Of a stretch of 64,000 bases of DNA, positions 1 through 11,600 are shown one piece after another. The DNA is from Biscogniauxia marginata (Eukaryota; Ascomycota; Sordariomycetes; Xylariales; Xylariaceae), in assembly GCA_022695795.1 (NCBI GenBank), contig MU404060.1, positions 366,749-430,748 of the forward strand, written 5' to 3'. The translations under genes were made by a program, and so were the position numbers. How positions within the stretch are numbered: the first letter of the stretch is position 1; the number at the start of each line of letters is the position of its first letter. The notes beneath the pieces are model-generated. The model did not search any database. It saw only the letters and a list, made by a program, of their open reading frames with translations, and was not told the DNA's origin.

Positions 1-3000
1 GCGACAACCAGGTTTCGTTTCACAGCCTTGTAGGCATATTCGACAGAGATGAGGACGAGGACGACAACGATGAGGGTAAGCCACCATATGGGGTCCTTGC
101 CAAACGTGTTTGTGAAGCCACCGCGGACCGAATATGGGCTAGGCTGTGGAGCATAGATGCCTGCGAGGAACGCATTCCACGCCCACCACCCGGCGACTGT
201 GATGCCGAACGCGCCCATTACAATAGCTGTCTTGTGGTGCGTCTCGATGATGCTACCATCTCGTAAGTAAATACCGAAAAGGGCAGGGCTCCAGACAAAC
301 TTACAAGAGCTTCCAATTGATCCAGACCACCCCAATAGTAAACACCAAATCACCCATCGCAAAAAGCCCATCATCACGCGCCTTTCCAAACACGTTGTAA
401 GAAGCCCATACCCCAAGCCAAACTGCTACACCCTCTGATGCTGCCGCGGCCATCCAACGCAGAAATCTCGGGATGTTGAGCTCGCTATTCCTCTGTCCGT
501 AAACGTAGAGCTCGGGTACGGCAAGTAGCGTTTCTGCGCTGAGGTCCTGCTCCCAAACACCCATGCAGATGACACATAAACTCGTGAACAGTGTATTGAA
601 CACTGTTAAGCTCCAACTTTCGTACAGACTGGTCCCGGTATACCCATTATAACGTTGATACATGGCGGTGGGCAGGTAGAAATACATCTCCTTCCAAAAG
701 GTTGCAAGGATAAACTTCCCTGTACGCACATAATTCCAACGGCCGTGCACAAGTAATAAACGCTGTAGGAAGCGAAATTGTGCAATGGCGTAGTCGGCAA
801 CACGAGCAGCTTGTAGTCCTTCCTTGCCCGATATACCGACACCAACATGCGAGGCCGAAATCATGGCAAGGTCATTCGCACCATCGCCAATAGCAAGAGT
901 CAATGCCTTAGGGACCCGCTGGCGGATCGCCTTCACGATTGTCGATTTCTGCGCAGGCGATGCGCGACAGCATATGACGGAATCCACCCTGGGGATAAGC
1001 GTATAGAATAGATCCGTAAGTTGAGGCGACTGTTCGGCGGCCGCCAAGGTTTGCCCGTCGATCACGACGACGCTATGCACGCAATCAGCTTGGATGTCCT
1101 CCAGGACGTCTTGGATCTGCACCTCCAAGGAGCCTTTAGAGGAATCAAGAATAAATATGTCAGAGCCTGGGCGACATATGCGTGCCGAATGCGCGATATT
1201 GATTGCAGTTTCGCGCTTGTCACCCGTCAGCATCCAGATCTTGATGTTAGCGCGCCGGAGCTTGTCGATGGTGTCAGGGACTCCATCTTGAAGCTTATCC
1301 TCAATCGCTGTCGCACCTACGAGGTCCAAAGACTGCTCAATCGTCTCGCCTGCTTCTTCGATCATATCTTGACGGTTAACCAGACTTGTTGTGGCATCAT
1401 CATAAACCTTCTTCCAAGCATTGTACTCAGCTTCGGGGATGAACTTCCGCGCAAACAAAAGAGTCCGAAGACCCTCAGTAGCAAAGTCGTCCAGATGTTT
1501 AAAACAACGGCTAAAGATGGCCGCCTCATCGATGATGGATGGATCATCTAGAAACCCGAACTTTTCTTGCAGAGGATTAGGCGTTAGTGGACTTGTCTTG
1601 GACAAGGTCTTCACTACATCAAGAGAGCCCGTGCGAATCCCCAATGAGGGCCGGCCTCTTTCTCCAGACGGCCGGGATCGTGAGACGTCGACGGATCTGC
1701 TCCTTTCAATACCGGGTCTAATAACCGAGCTCGTGTTTGGGGCTAGACCTATGCTGTTCCGATTCGCAGCAATACTCCGTCGCAGGTTCAGGCTGGGACG
1801 ACCGCCAAAGCTATTTCGTGTCTCTTGCTGTTCGCTCCTGCGCAGCATCTCGTGCTCGAGATCAGCACTCTTGCGGACCTCCGTGGCTTTTTGCATTGCT
1901 AGCTGGGCCAGCTTTAACCTAGGCATGATCATGGAATCTGCCCCTTTGCAAATGATACATATCCGCCCGTCTGGATAGCGTACAATGATCGACATCCGTT
2001 TTCGCTTGCTGCTGAACTCGATAACATCAAGGATCTGGTAAACTTCGGTTTTCTCACCTTCGTCTGGGGTCTTGATCCGCAACGTGACAGATTGAGAAGA
2101 TCGATGTGTCACTAGATACCCAAGTTCATTCGCCGCACGCACGAGTGCGAGCTCATCTGGTGACGAGGCTTGGAAATCGACCTTCCCATCTTTTATTTCA
2201 GGCAGGCAAGTATGGCAAAGGGCCATACATAAGATGTAGTCTTTTGCCCGCCTAGCAAACGGTGATGCAGGCCTCAGCTTTATGTACTCTAGTAAGTCTT
2301 CAGTCGTGACTTCAGGCTGCACATGATCTGGCCGGCCGGTTGATCTCCATTGTGAGGAAGACCGTCTTGCCGACTGAGGCGAAAACATCGGGCGTGGTGA
2401 GGGGACAGGGGATAGCGCAATATTTTCAGGGATGGCGCTGTTCATCTCTCTTGATTTCCTCGGTGATGGCGGCTCCGAAGGAAGGATGAGACTAGACTCT
2501 GTTGTTGTTGTTGTTGCTGCCTCCTCGTTTTTACATTCAATATCCATCTCATGTAACCAAGAAGTTCCCGCAATACTCATTTTCCGAAATTTCATGATGT
2601 TTTCTGTGAGTGTTCCAGTCTTATCAGAAAAGATGTAGCTCACTTGGCCCAGATTTTCCAAAATGGTGTTGGTATTGCACCGCGCAGGGGTATCGGTTGT
2701 CTCGTCATACATCTCTATGTCGCCGTTCAACATGAGCATCTGGCCAATCCTCGTCAACTCCAACGTCACGTACAACGAGAGAGGGATGACGTTGTTGTAC
2801 ATGATTGCAAAGCCGATGATGATCTGTTTAAGCTCGACTGTGGCGTTAGAAATATACCAGGAAAACCGCTCCGTGGACTGTCGCCATATAATGTAGCCTG
2901 CAGAACACCCAGCAGACAAGATGATGACATAGCAAGCGAGGAAAATAACAATCTTGTTAGCGATAGTTTCTAAAGCTGGCTTTTTCGCGTTGGGATGCTG

Positions 3001-4065
3001 ATTTGCATTCATCCGGATTTTGCACTCCTCCCCGGTGTTGATGACTATACCAATAGCGCAATTGGTATTCCTCAGAGTGCTGCCACGGTAGATGACTTCA
3101 TTAGATGTGAGAGGCAGTGTTCGACCCTGGACCGTGACGCGACCGTCAAAACGGTAGAGATCTGGATTAGGATCCTCAACAACGAATTCGGCCTCGCAGG
3201 CTCGAAGACCAGCTATAGTACTGCAATCCCCGAATTCAGGCAAAGACTCTCTACTCTTGAGGTTAGTCTCACCATCTAGGTCCATGGTGTCGATGTAAGC
3301 AAGGCCATTTTCGCCGGTAGCATGAAGGAGAACGAGGTCGGCAGGTATGGCTTCGTCGCGAGACAGTTTCACTATATCGCCGACCTTGATATTTTGCCAT
3401 TTTACTTGACCCCAGCTATATTCTCCGTCGACCTCGTCGCTGCTAGAATGGACTTCGGATTCGATGATCTTCGACTTGGAAGAGAACCATCTCCGAGATT
3501 GTACGGATAGGATCGGCTCCGAAGTGGCTTTCCTCAGTACCGTCGCAGCGTTCGCATTCTCAATCGTGTCTAGGCGGTGCCTCTTGTAATCGTCATATCC
3601 CTCTTTAACAATCGTTAAAAGAACAAAGAACATCAGAGGAAGGATGGTTGTATAGTTTCCGGTTGTACTCAACCCCGGAATCGTCTGGGGAATACCAACA
3701 CATAGAAAGTAAAAATTGGCTAGTCGGGTGAATTGAAAAATCAGCTGCTTCGGCAAGAAGTCGTATAGAGTGTAGCGTGAAGTCCGAATCGAGTTGGATA
3801 TAAACGGTTGGCCGCGTCTCTCGTCAATGAGGGCGTGCTCGTGTCCAACCCGCAGGGGGATATGGCGGCCATCTTTGGAAGGCCGCAAAGACTTCTGTCG
3901 AAGTATTATCTCGAGAAAATAGTGATTGTACCATCGCGCGACACAGTCGAACGTCCTCGCTTTGACATCGTCAAGTCTCTTTCGGGTCTTCTTTATGGTG
4001 TTCGGGTCTGCTTCTTTTCCTTCGCTCGCGATATCATATTCGAAACGAGTGGTCATTCGAGGCAT
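1..4065 (-). CDS. dnf3: Dnf3-type P4-ATPase phospholipid flippase, 3' end outside window
   Basis: A P4-type ATPase that flips phospholipids to the cytosolic leaflet of Golgi, endosomal or plasma membrane. Exon 305-4065 carries the start (ATG at 4065) and 1253 codons; the GTAAGT donor at 304 and a TAG acceptor at 253 define a 52-nt intron, and the frame continues through 252-1, which runs off the window. About 1337 residues are visible. Motifs: the flippase DGET loop (D264), the phosphorylation site DKTGTLT (D481), and the hinge GDGAND (1060-1065). The N-terminal stretch (SRYTLYDFLPKQL and STTGNYTTILPL) resembles yeast Dnf3 rather than Drs2, Neo1 or Dnf1/2. Exon 252-1 encodes the last membrane hairpins. 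The insert between the phosphorylation and nucleotide-binding motifs is Ser/Arg-rich and probably disordered. The family assignment is secure; the Dnf3 subclass is inferred from remembered similarity. Confidence 0.93.
253..304 (-). other. Last visible intron of the flippase gene
   Basis: A 52-nt intron with donor GTAAGT and acceptor TAG. It is placed because the main frame hits TAA immediately inside it, while the sequence beyond the acceptor reads on as a typical P4-ATPase transmembrane C-terminus in the matching phase. A CTTAC element precedes the acceptor as a likely branch site. Confidence 0.85.
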
Positions 4066-5719
4066 TATGCGTCGGATTGAACGAGTGTGGTCTCATCGCA
4101 AAGTCTTCCCGACAACAACATTCGCAGGGCTTGGAATGAGAGCGGGGAGCGGGATAGGAGATAGTCGTCGAGCTTCTGTCGCAGAGAAGGGATGTTTGGG
4201 ACATCAACGAGTGTCGAGATTATTATTGATTCAAACGAATGTGCCCAGTGCCTGGCTAGCCAATCCTACATGTAGCCCAGACTTTACTGAAGCCAAATTC
4301 CCCTAGTTTGATGCATTGGGTTGTTGGCGACGAAGATTCGACCATGACTACTGGGGAGGTAGGAAGGCGAGACAAAATGGTCCTGGCCGCCTCAGCTTGT
4401 TGCTCGTATTCAACTGTATATGTAATCAGGGCAAAGCCACTCTAGGCCGGTTTTTTTCCCCTAACTACCTATGTAACCGTTGCGTGGCTTGCCCGATAAA
4501 CGGCAACATGCAGGCTGTTAAGCCAAGCTAAGCCAAGCAAGGCAAAGACTAGGATGGTAGGGGTTAGACCAATCGTATTAGTGACCGAGCCTACATCTTC
4601 CAAGTCTGCTAGTTTCGTCTCGTCAAGATAACTCTATGCTAATGCACGTGGTGGTTTCGTTTGAGAAGGAACGACGGAACCACCTGGTCATAAGATTACT
4701 ATGAAAAGCCTAATTCGTACATATTGACAGGCTGAAACCAGTGTGCATTGTCATTTTGATAGGTGTTATAACTTGCTCCGCTTAGCACAGAATCGGCTAT
4801 AAGAAGTCCCGAAGAGCACAAGTCTGATCCTGTCGCAAACATGGAGCGAGGGTAAGAACCTTGAGGTATAGGTTGCATACTTAGACTATCTATAGGTAAT
4901 ATGTATGTGATAGATCTTGAAAGATCCAAAGCAAGAGGTGCCGGATCCCGGGTCCCGGTATTGTATGCTGAATAATAAGGTCAAGTAAATACACTATATG
5001 CTAGGTTAATGTAGGTGCAGTGTAGTTCAACGAATCAAGGTTCAATACATTCCCAAGTATACATTATGTGTAGTTGTAACAATGATGCAATGCATGTACA
5101 TACATATAGGTACATTAATACTTAGAAACATCAAGTAATTAAACATCTTACATGTAGGTGCAAGCTGTGAAACTATGTTATGCTCGAAAGTTATTGAACA
5201 ACCTATGTATAGAAGAAATCACTAACCTATACCTAAAGGGCAGAGAAAGGGAATAGGATTGTAAGCCGTCGCATTGGAACATACAATGGATTTGTCTGTC
5301 CAATAATAGAATGTCTATTGAGGACTAATAACAGGTACCTTACCTTATATACCTACCTACACTGCCAGGTACCTACAGCGAGGATAAGGACCTCAGGTAT
5401 CCGACATGTGGGGCGTTACATGGAAGAATGGTGGGGTCATTGATGGTTTTATGTGGCTTAGTTAGGATAGCTGCGTGTGGCGGGACGGCGATAAGAAGTA
5501 AGCCAAACCCCGAACCGGGGTCTAAAATCGCCAACAACTCCTCTGAAGGTGGTGATTCGAGGCCGATAACGATAACCACTAACCACGGCCAAAAATAGCC
5601 CCCGATCTTGGAAGCTTGAACCATCCTTCCACTCATTTGCACCAGCCCTCGAAAACATAGACAAAGTCAAGTCACCACGCATCAGCACAGAGCCAGTCGT
5701 GTCATTAGTGATTCCATGC
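4066..5719. other. Divergent intergenic region between flippase and VPS9 genes
   Basis: No coding signal on either strand. It holds the upstream regions of both flanking genes, which are transcribed away from each other. The middle (about 4950-5390) is AT-rich and carries several TACCTA/TAGGTA-type motifs, as in other intergenic DNA of this window. Confidence 0.7.
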
Positions 5720-8366
5720 ATGCCTCCTCCCGAACAGCCCTCGCTGGAGCACTCGAGCGCTCTGATTGATACCTCCAACCATGACCCCGCCATGAGTGAT
5801 CCAAAGCTCGTGGACGCGGACGCGGACGCGAATCCCTCGCCTGCCATCGCCGCAGCCTCGCCGCCCGACTTCCCGTCCGACCCCAACGCACCAGAAAGCG
5901 GCACTAGCTCCCACGATGGCAAGGTTGAGGTCGACGCTGACGCACATGTCGAGGGCCCAAGTGCCCATCACAACGAGATATCGCAAAAATCGGCACACCT
6001 GATCGACCTCGGCCCCAGCAAACCAACCACGGGCGAAGCTATGGCTCAGGAGAAGTTGGCGGAGATGGTGGACTCCCGACACACTGAGACCGACCAAAAC
6101 GACCCCCTAGAGTCCTCCATAGCTACCCTCAAACCTTCGAAGGCCCAGTTCCTCACTATTGACACCGCTCCCTACGTCGACCCAACACCTCCAACCCCAC
6201 AAGGCTCCCAGCCGCCTTCGAGGACCAACTCGGCCCATCGTCCCAAGGTACCTGGGCCAGAACCGTCCCCCACGCGTTCCGATGCAGCATACGACGAGGC
6301 GCGATATCCAAGCGAGGATGAGCGCGAGGGCACCTCTCGCTCTGAAATCCAGAGTATAATGGAGCAGTTTCCTGAAGACGGGGGTGGCCCAGGGGCAGAC
6401 GAGGTGATGAGTCCCCGGCTCGAGATTACCTCTCCACTGCTTGGCGGCCCCCCAATGCAGCACCCTCCCAGGAAATCTAGTCTTGAACCTCTTGCCCCGA
6501 GTCTTTCTCAGCAGCTGCAAGATATGCAAGGTCTACGCATTTCGAGCGCGTCGCCGACAAGCATGCGGTCAAAGGAGAAACTGCCAGAGTCTACCGACCA
6601 AGGCCCGCCTGTCCCCCCAAAAGACACCCCTTCGGATGAAAGGGGGCCCAGTGCTGCTTCTCCCGCCCTGCCGTCCGCGCCATTACATCGACCTCCTCCC
6701 CCTGAACCGGAACCGGAACCAGCCTTACCGTTTGACTTCCACCGTTTTCTAGAACAGCTCAAGCATAAGAAAGCCGATCCCGTTGCGCGGTACCTCAAAT
6801 CTTTCTTAAATGAGTTTGCGAAACGCCAGTGGATGGTGCACGAGCAGGTCAAGATTATCAGTGACTTCCTAGCGTTTATTGCCAACAAGATGGCCCAATG
6901 TGAAGTATGGAGTGAAGTATCGGATGCCGAATTTGACAATGCCCGTGAAGGCATGGAGAAGCTTGTGATGAACCGTTTGTACACACAGACTTTCTCTCCT
7001 GCTATCCCCCCTCCACAGCCAATTCCAGGGGCGAAGCCGAAACGACGGGGAGGCGATCGGCCAATGGGCCCAGGTCGACGTGGTCAGCACCAAGAAGATG
7101 TTGAAAGAGACGACATTTTGGCGCAGAAGATCAACATCTATAGCTGGGTTAGAGAGGAACATTTGGATATCCCACCCATCAGCGAAAGCGGGAAGAGATT
7201 CCTCGCACTAGCTCAGCAAGGTCAGTTTGATTCGAGTCTGCGTAGAGATAGCCCGAGTTAACAGGAGTAGAACTCTTGAAGATCAGAACTTACAGAGCGC
7301 CTCGGGACAAAATCATATGCGTTCTCAATTGCTGTAAGGTCATATTTGGTAAGTGGTATGATATCTGTATGCTATGCGGCGCTGACGGGCATGGCAGGTC
7401 TCTTAAAGCATAACAAATCGGACTCGTCGGCTGACAGTTTCATGCCACTTCTCATCTACGTCGTTTTGCGGTCCAATCCGGATCACTTAGTGTCTAATGT
7501 TCAATACATCTTACGATTCCGCAACCAAGAAAAGCTCGGTGGCGAAGCAGGCTACTATCTCTCGTCTCTAGTGAGTTTTTAGTTCCTACGACATTTGTTG
7601 GTACCAACAACCCATTGACGCGCACTTTTATCAGATGGGTGCTGTACAATTCGTCGAGAATATGGACCGCACTACTTTGACAATATCCGACGAGGACTTT
7701 GAGAAGAATGTCGAGGCAGCAGTGTCTGCCATTGCTGAGAAGCATCGAGTGGAAGAATCATCCACATTGTCCGAAGCTCCTCAGGGTGAGAAGAGTGGCT
7801 TTCATGGACCGGAGTCATCCTCGACCCGTCCATCACTCGATCTCGACAGCCCAAGGACACCACGGCGATCAAGTTCGACTGATGACAACGATTCTGGCGA
7901 CGAGAGTCCTGCTATCTCGGGGTTATTGCGAACAATTCAAAAACCATTATCATCTATCGGCCGCATATTTTCAGACGACCCGAGCAGTGCGGGCCCTAGT
8001 TCTCCCGCGCGCACCCCTCAGCAAAATTCGACGCCCAACCGACATAGCCCTCGTCCAAGCACAGATACGCGGCCCCCGATAGGAGTTCGTCAGCAATTTT
8101 CAGCTCAAGAAGCCGCGGCTAGGCAGGCAAGCGCGGAAGTTGCAGAAGCCCAGCGAATACAGAGAGCTGAGCACAACAATGTCGTGGAAACTCTAGCAGG
8201 AATGTTCCCCGACCTAGACAGGGACATCATTAGTGATGTTGTCTACCAGAAGGAAGGGAGGTAAGTTTATGCCTAGTGCCTGGGTCTCGACTGGTTTTCT
8301 TTGCTAATATTACTATCTTTTAGAGTCGGGCTAGCAGTCGACGCCTGCCTTGCCCTGAGTGCATAA
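5720..8366 (+). CDS. vps9: VPS9-domain Rab5 guanine nucleotide exchange factor with CUE domain
   Basis: Vps9 family exchange factor that activates Rab5/Vps21 on early endosomes and drives vesicle delivery to the vacuole. Five exons: 5720-7220, 7271-7348, 7398-7570, 7635-8260, 8324-8366; introns of 49-64 nt, all phases agree, 806 residues. The N-terminal ~330 residues are proline/acidic and low in complexity. A helical-bundle segment starts near residue 336 (LPFDFHRFLEQLKHKKADP), and the VPS9 domain follows across exons 1-4 (for example RAPRDKIICVLNCCKVIFG, then FMPLLIYVVLRSNP). The C-terminus (about 762-806) is a CUE ubiquitin-binding domain that includes AGMFPDLDRDII and is completed only after the last intron. 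Start: the frame is open upstream to a GTG at 5699, but 5720 is the first ATG; 5792 is an in-frame alternative. Confidence 0.93.
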
Positions 8367-11300
8367 TATAGACGTTGGCCTAAGCCGCTGCCGCCGGTCG
8401 AGATGAATATGGGACTGTCTAAGCTATTCGTGAGAAGTGTGTATGAGGAGCTTACAGTGTAGAGAGATGAACTTAAGTTTTAGGACACAGGCAGATTTAA
8501 CTGGCGGACCAGCAGTAGTTGGGCTCTGTCGCTATCAACTCATACCAAAGTGGACCTTAGAATACCCAATCTTGTCGCTCTTTGGCGACTAAAATAACCA
8601 CCTACCAACGGATAATACATAATTCTATAACATTTCGATAGACTTGGTGAAGGCAGGCAGGCGATTCGAATTAGACGGTCCTGGGAGAGGTGCTGCTCAG
8701 GTCATATATACAATATAATTAAAGCTCATGGGTAGCTATAGGTCAGAGCACACACTCCAATACACAGGCAGGTGAGATTCGTGCACTCTCGATCAATGTG
8801 GATTTTCATGCTGTGTGTCTTGTGAGTAAACGGCAGGAGGAACTAATATCGTGCTCCCTAATAAGCATTTGGCTTGATAAATGGCGGAGAATATATATAT
8901 ATATATATAAACCTACCTACCACTAGTCATCAGGCTAGAAACCGCCGCTGTGAATGATACATCTATCTGTATGGCTAGATGACGTTGGCGGCTGCTGATA
9001 TGGAGGGTCATCTATGTAGTGAAGACTGATGCACGTTAATTTACGATATATACCCAGGTAGGTAACCAACATGTATCTTTACATCGATAAAATCTTTTCA
9101 TATATCGAGGAATAGGTTATGAAAAACTGGCGTGGAAAGGTCTCGGAGAAAGGACTGTTCAGGTCCCGTAATACTTTACTACTGGATACCTAACGTAGGT
9201 ATTTGGTTTCTGCTGCCACAGGTAATGCTGGCGGGTATATACTACGGACTATCAGTCCTCCGTGATATTTTCACTCTGGGGATATCGCGTCCTTGTGGTC
9301 TGACCACGGAAGACCCGTTAAGAGCACCAGTGAATAGATTTACCATACTGCGTGCTTGTCCTCTTCTATCGATTCGCAGTGGTGCCCGGGAGCCTATGGC
9401 ACCACTCCGATTCCACGTAGTTATCGTGCGTTTCCGGCTTGTACAGCATGTCTGTTGAGATGAGACGAATATGTGAGGATAGGATCAAGTTTATTAGTTC
9501 AAGGTGAGCCTGGATATGTGGGCTTCGCCTACCTATATGTATAGATACAGGATGACTAGGGGTCGTATACCCCATATTTCAACAATGTCGTCATGGTACT
9601 AATCCTCCCGTGGTGCCTGTGGCTAGACCTGATACTTTTTCTTGTACTACTCTACGTCCCTCCCTTTCCCCGTTTGGGTGAGGTTAAACAAGTTATATAG
9701 GTATATACAGAAAGATTCGGTGAAGCTTGAGAAAGCCTCTCCCCTGATCGCTTGGGGGTTTCTTTCGTTCCCTCGTTTGATAGGTCGTCAGCGTAAGTGT
9801 GACGATCCTCGGCCCTAGAGATCGCCCGCTATGGCTACGCCGGGAGAACAGAAGCCCGTTGCTTCAACTGCCCCATGATGGCAGAGTAGAGACTGAGCGC
9901 TCGGGGGCTTGCCTAGGTGAGACAAGGACTGTCCTCGCGTGTCTACCAAGCGGGATTGTTCCACTGACCTGTCGTTGTCTACTCTCCCGTGCCGTGCAGC
10001 TGAGCTGATACATAGTATAGTGTGACCTGAGGAACCGAGTCCATCGTCAAGGATGCTGACACGACCCTCGATAAGTGCGCTATCCCCATGCCAACTTTAG
10101 TTGTTATCTGCTTCGTATCTAACTAGATAATCCAGTTGCAGCTAGATGGGTCGACACCATCGTAATCTCTCATCGGCAACGGCAGAGCTAATATGTGCGG
10201 CTTGTTCATCCGATTTGTTTGGGTCATCCGAACTTATGCTATATGGGGATAGCTAATGGTTTAAATGCTTTCTGCGCTATTGTTAATGTTTAGTTTCGTC
10301 CTTAGAACTAGGGTTGGACCTACCAGCCGAATTGTTGGATGCATTTAATAACTATATATATATACGTCGGTGTGTGAAGTAAGGATCTCCAAAGTCCTTG
10401 TTCGAGAATGGCTAACCAGTTTCATTAGGTTATATAAGCTTTCTCGTTGGGGTTTTGATAGTATATCCGACACACGAGCTTGCCCGGTTGGGAGGCATTC
10501 GGTATTTCCTTGAGTAATACTTGAACCCGAACAGCATAGCTCTCCAGAGGATGTGCGAGTATCCATGAAGTCGGTACCTGTATACTCTAAAATTATTACT
10601 GTAAATAAAATGTGAAGATAAGCCGAAGGTTCCGGGATGGGATGAAGTGTCCTAGTATAGGGCAGGGCCAGATGATGGGCGGAGGCCCATATCTATTATA
10701 TGTATAGGCCTTATAAAACTGTATAGTTGGTCTCATTCTATTACCCCCACCCTAGCATAAAGATCTTATCGAGCTTGATGATATTGGAATACTTAGGACC
10801 GCTAAATTGATGATTGCAATGCCTTTCTCTCGTTTGTTTATCCACCACAAATGATACTGCGTTAATAACAAGTAGTGTCCATTCATCCTATGTAAGCTTC
10901 TTAAAAGAACCTGATAAGCCTACATTCTAGTCCGTGATGGGTAGAACATCGTATGATGAGCTGCCAGGATAATCCGTGCAGAGAATAAACAGGCAAGGGA
11001 CACGCAGCTCTGAACTACATACAAAAATCACCTGTCTACGACTTATTTATGTAATATTTATATAATATAAGTTACTAGACATACCTGTAGAGTAAACATA
11101 TTAAAACCGACATTGTGAAAGCAGTCTTAAGACTTTCTCCGAAGTCTCCTACGCATATAGCAGTAAAGCAAATACGTCGGATTTAGTGAAAGCTTAGCTG
11201 TGCACGGATGAATACAAAAAGCTAGTGTGTGTATAGCGGAGAGAGTTATAGCGAATAAGAACGTAGACTGAACGAGAATAGCGTCTAGGTTGTCTATTAT

Positions 11301-11600
11301 ATGACTAAGGGAGTCAACAATCATACGAGAAGATACGTAAGGGAATATAAGGTATTGGTCTATGCTATTCATATGTTTCTAAGCACGGAGGTGCCCCCTA
11401 GATGACAACACTCTACCACAGGGCCTAGCTAGGCACAAGGACATATTTCGGCGCCTTAAAATCCATTTCTTCTAACACGTGTTTCATATTATCTCTTCAC
11501 TGGAAGGGGGGCATATAATTCCATGATATTAAGCCCCCTATGACTAAAGATTACTTGGTAATGGAGATAATAAGGAGCAAGGGCTATATCAGGTAAATCC
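8367..11600. other. Gene-free, AT-rich intergenic DNA
   Basis: Starts with the 3' flank of the VPS9 gene. No frame longer than about 110 codons, no splice-linked exons and no recognisable protein. It contains an (AT)n tract at 8891-8909 next to ACCTACCTAC, and an AT-rich stretch around 10300-11560. A diverged transposon could lie here, but I see no ends or conserved domain. Confidence 0.55.
8891..8909. repeat. (AT)n microsatellite
   Basis: Uninterrupted AT dinucleotide run of about nine units, immediately followed by ACCTACCTAC. Confidence 0.9.

Noticed and set aside
5699..5719. GTG start for the VPS9-domain protein
   Set aside because: Nuclear fungal genes normally start at ATG; the first ATG in frame is 5720.
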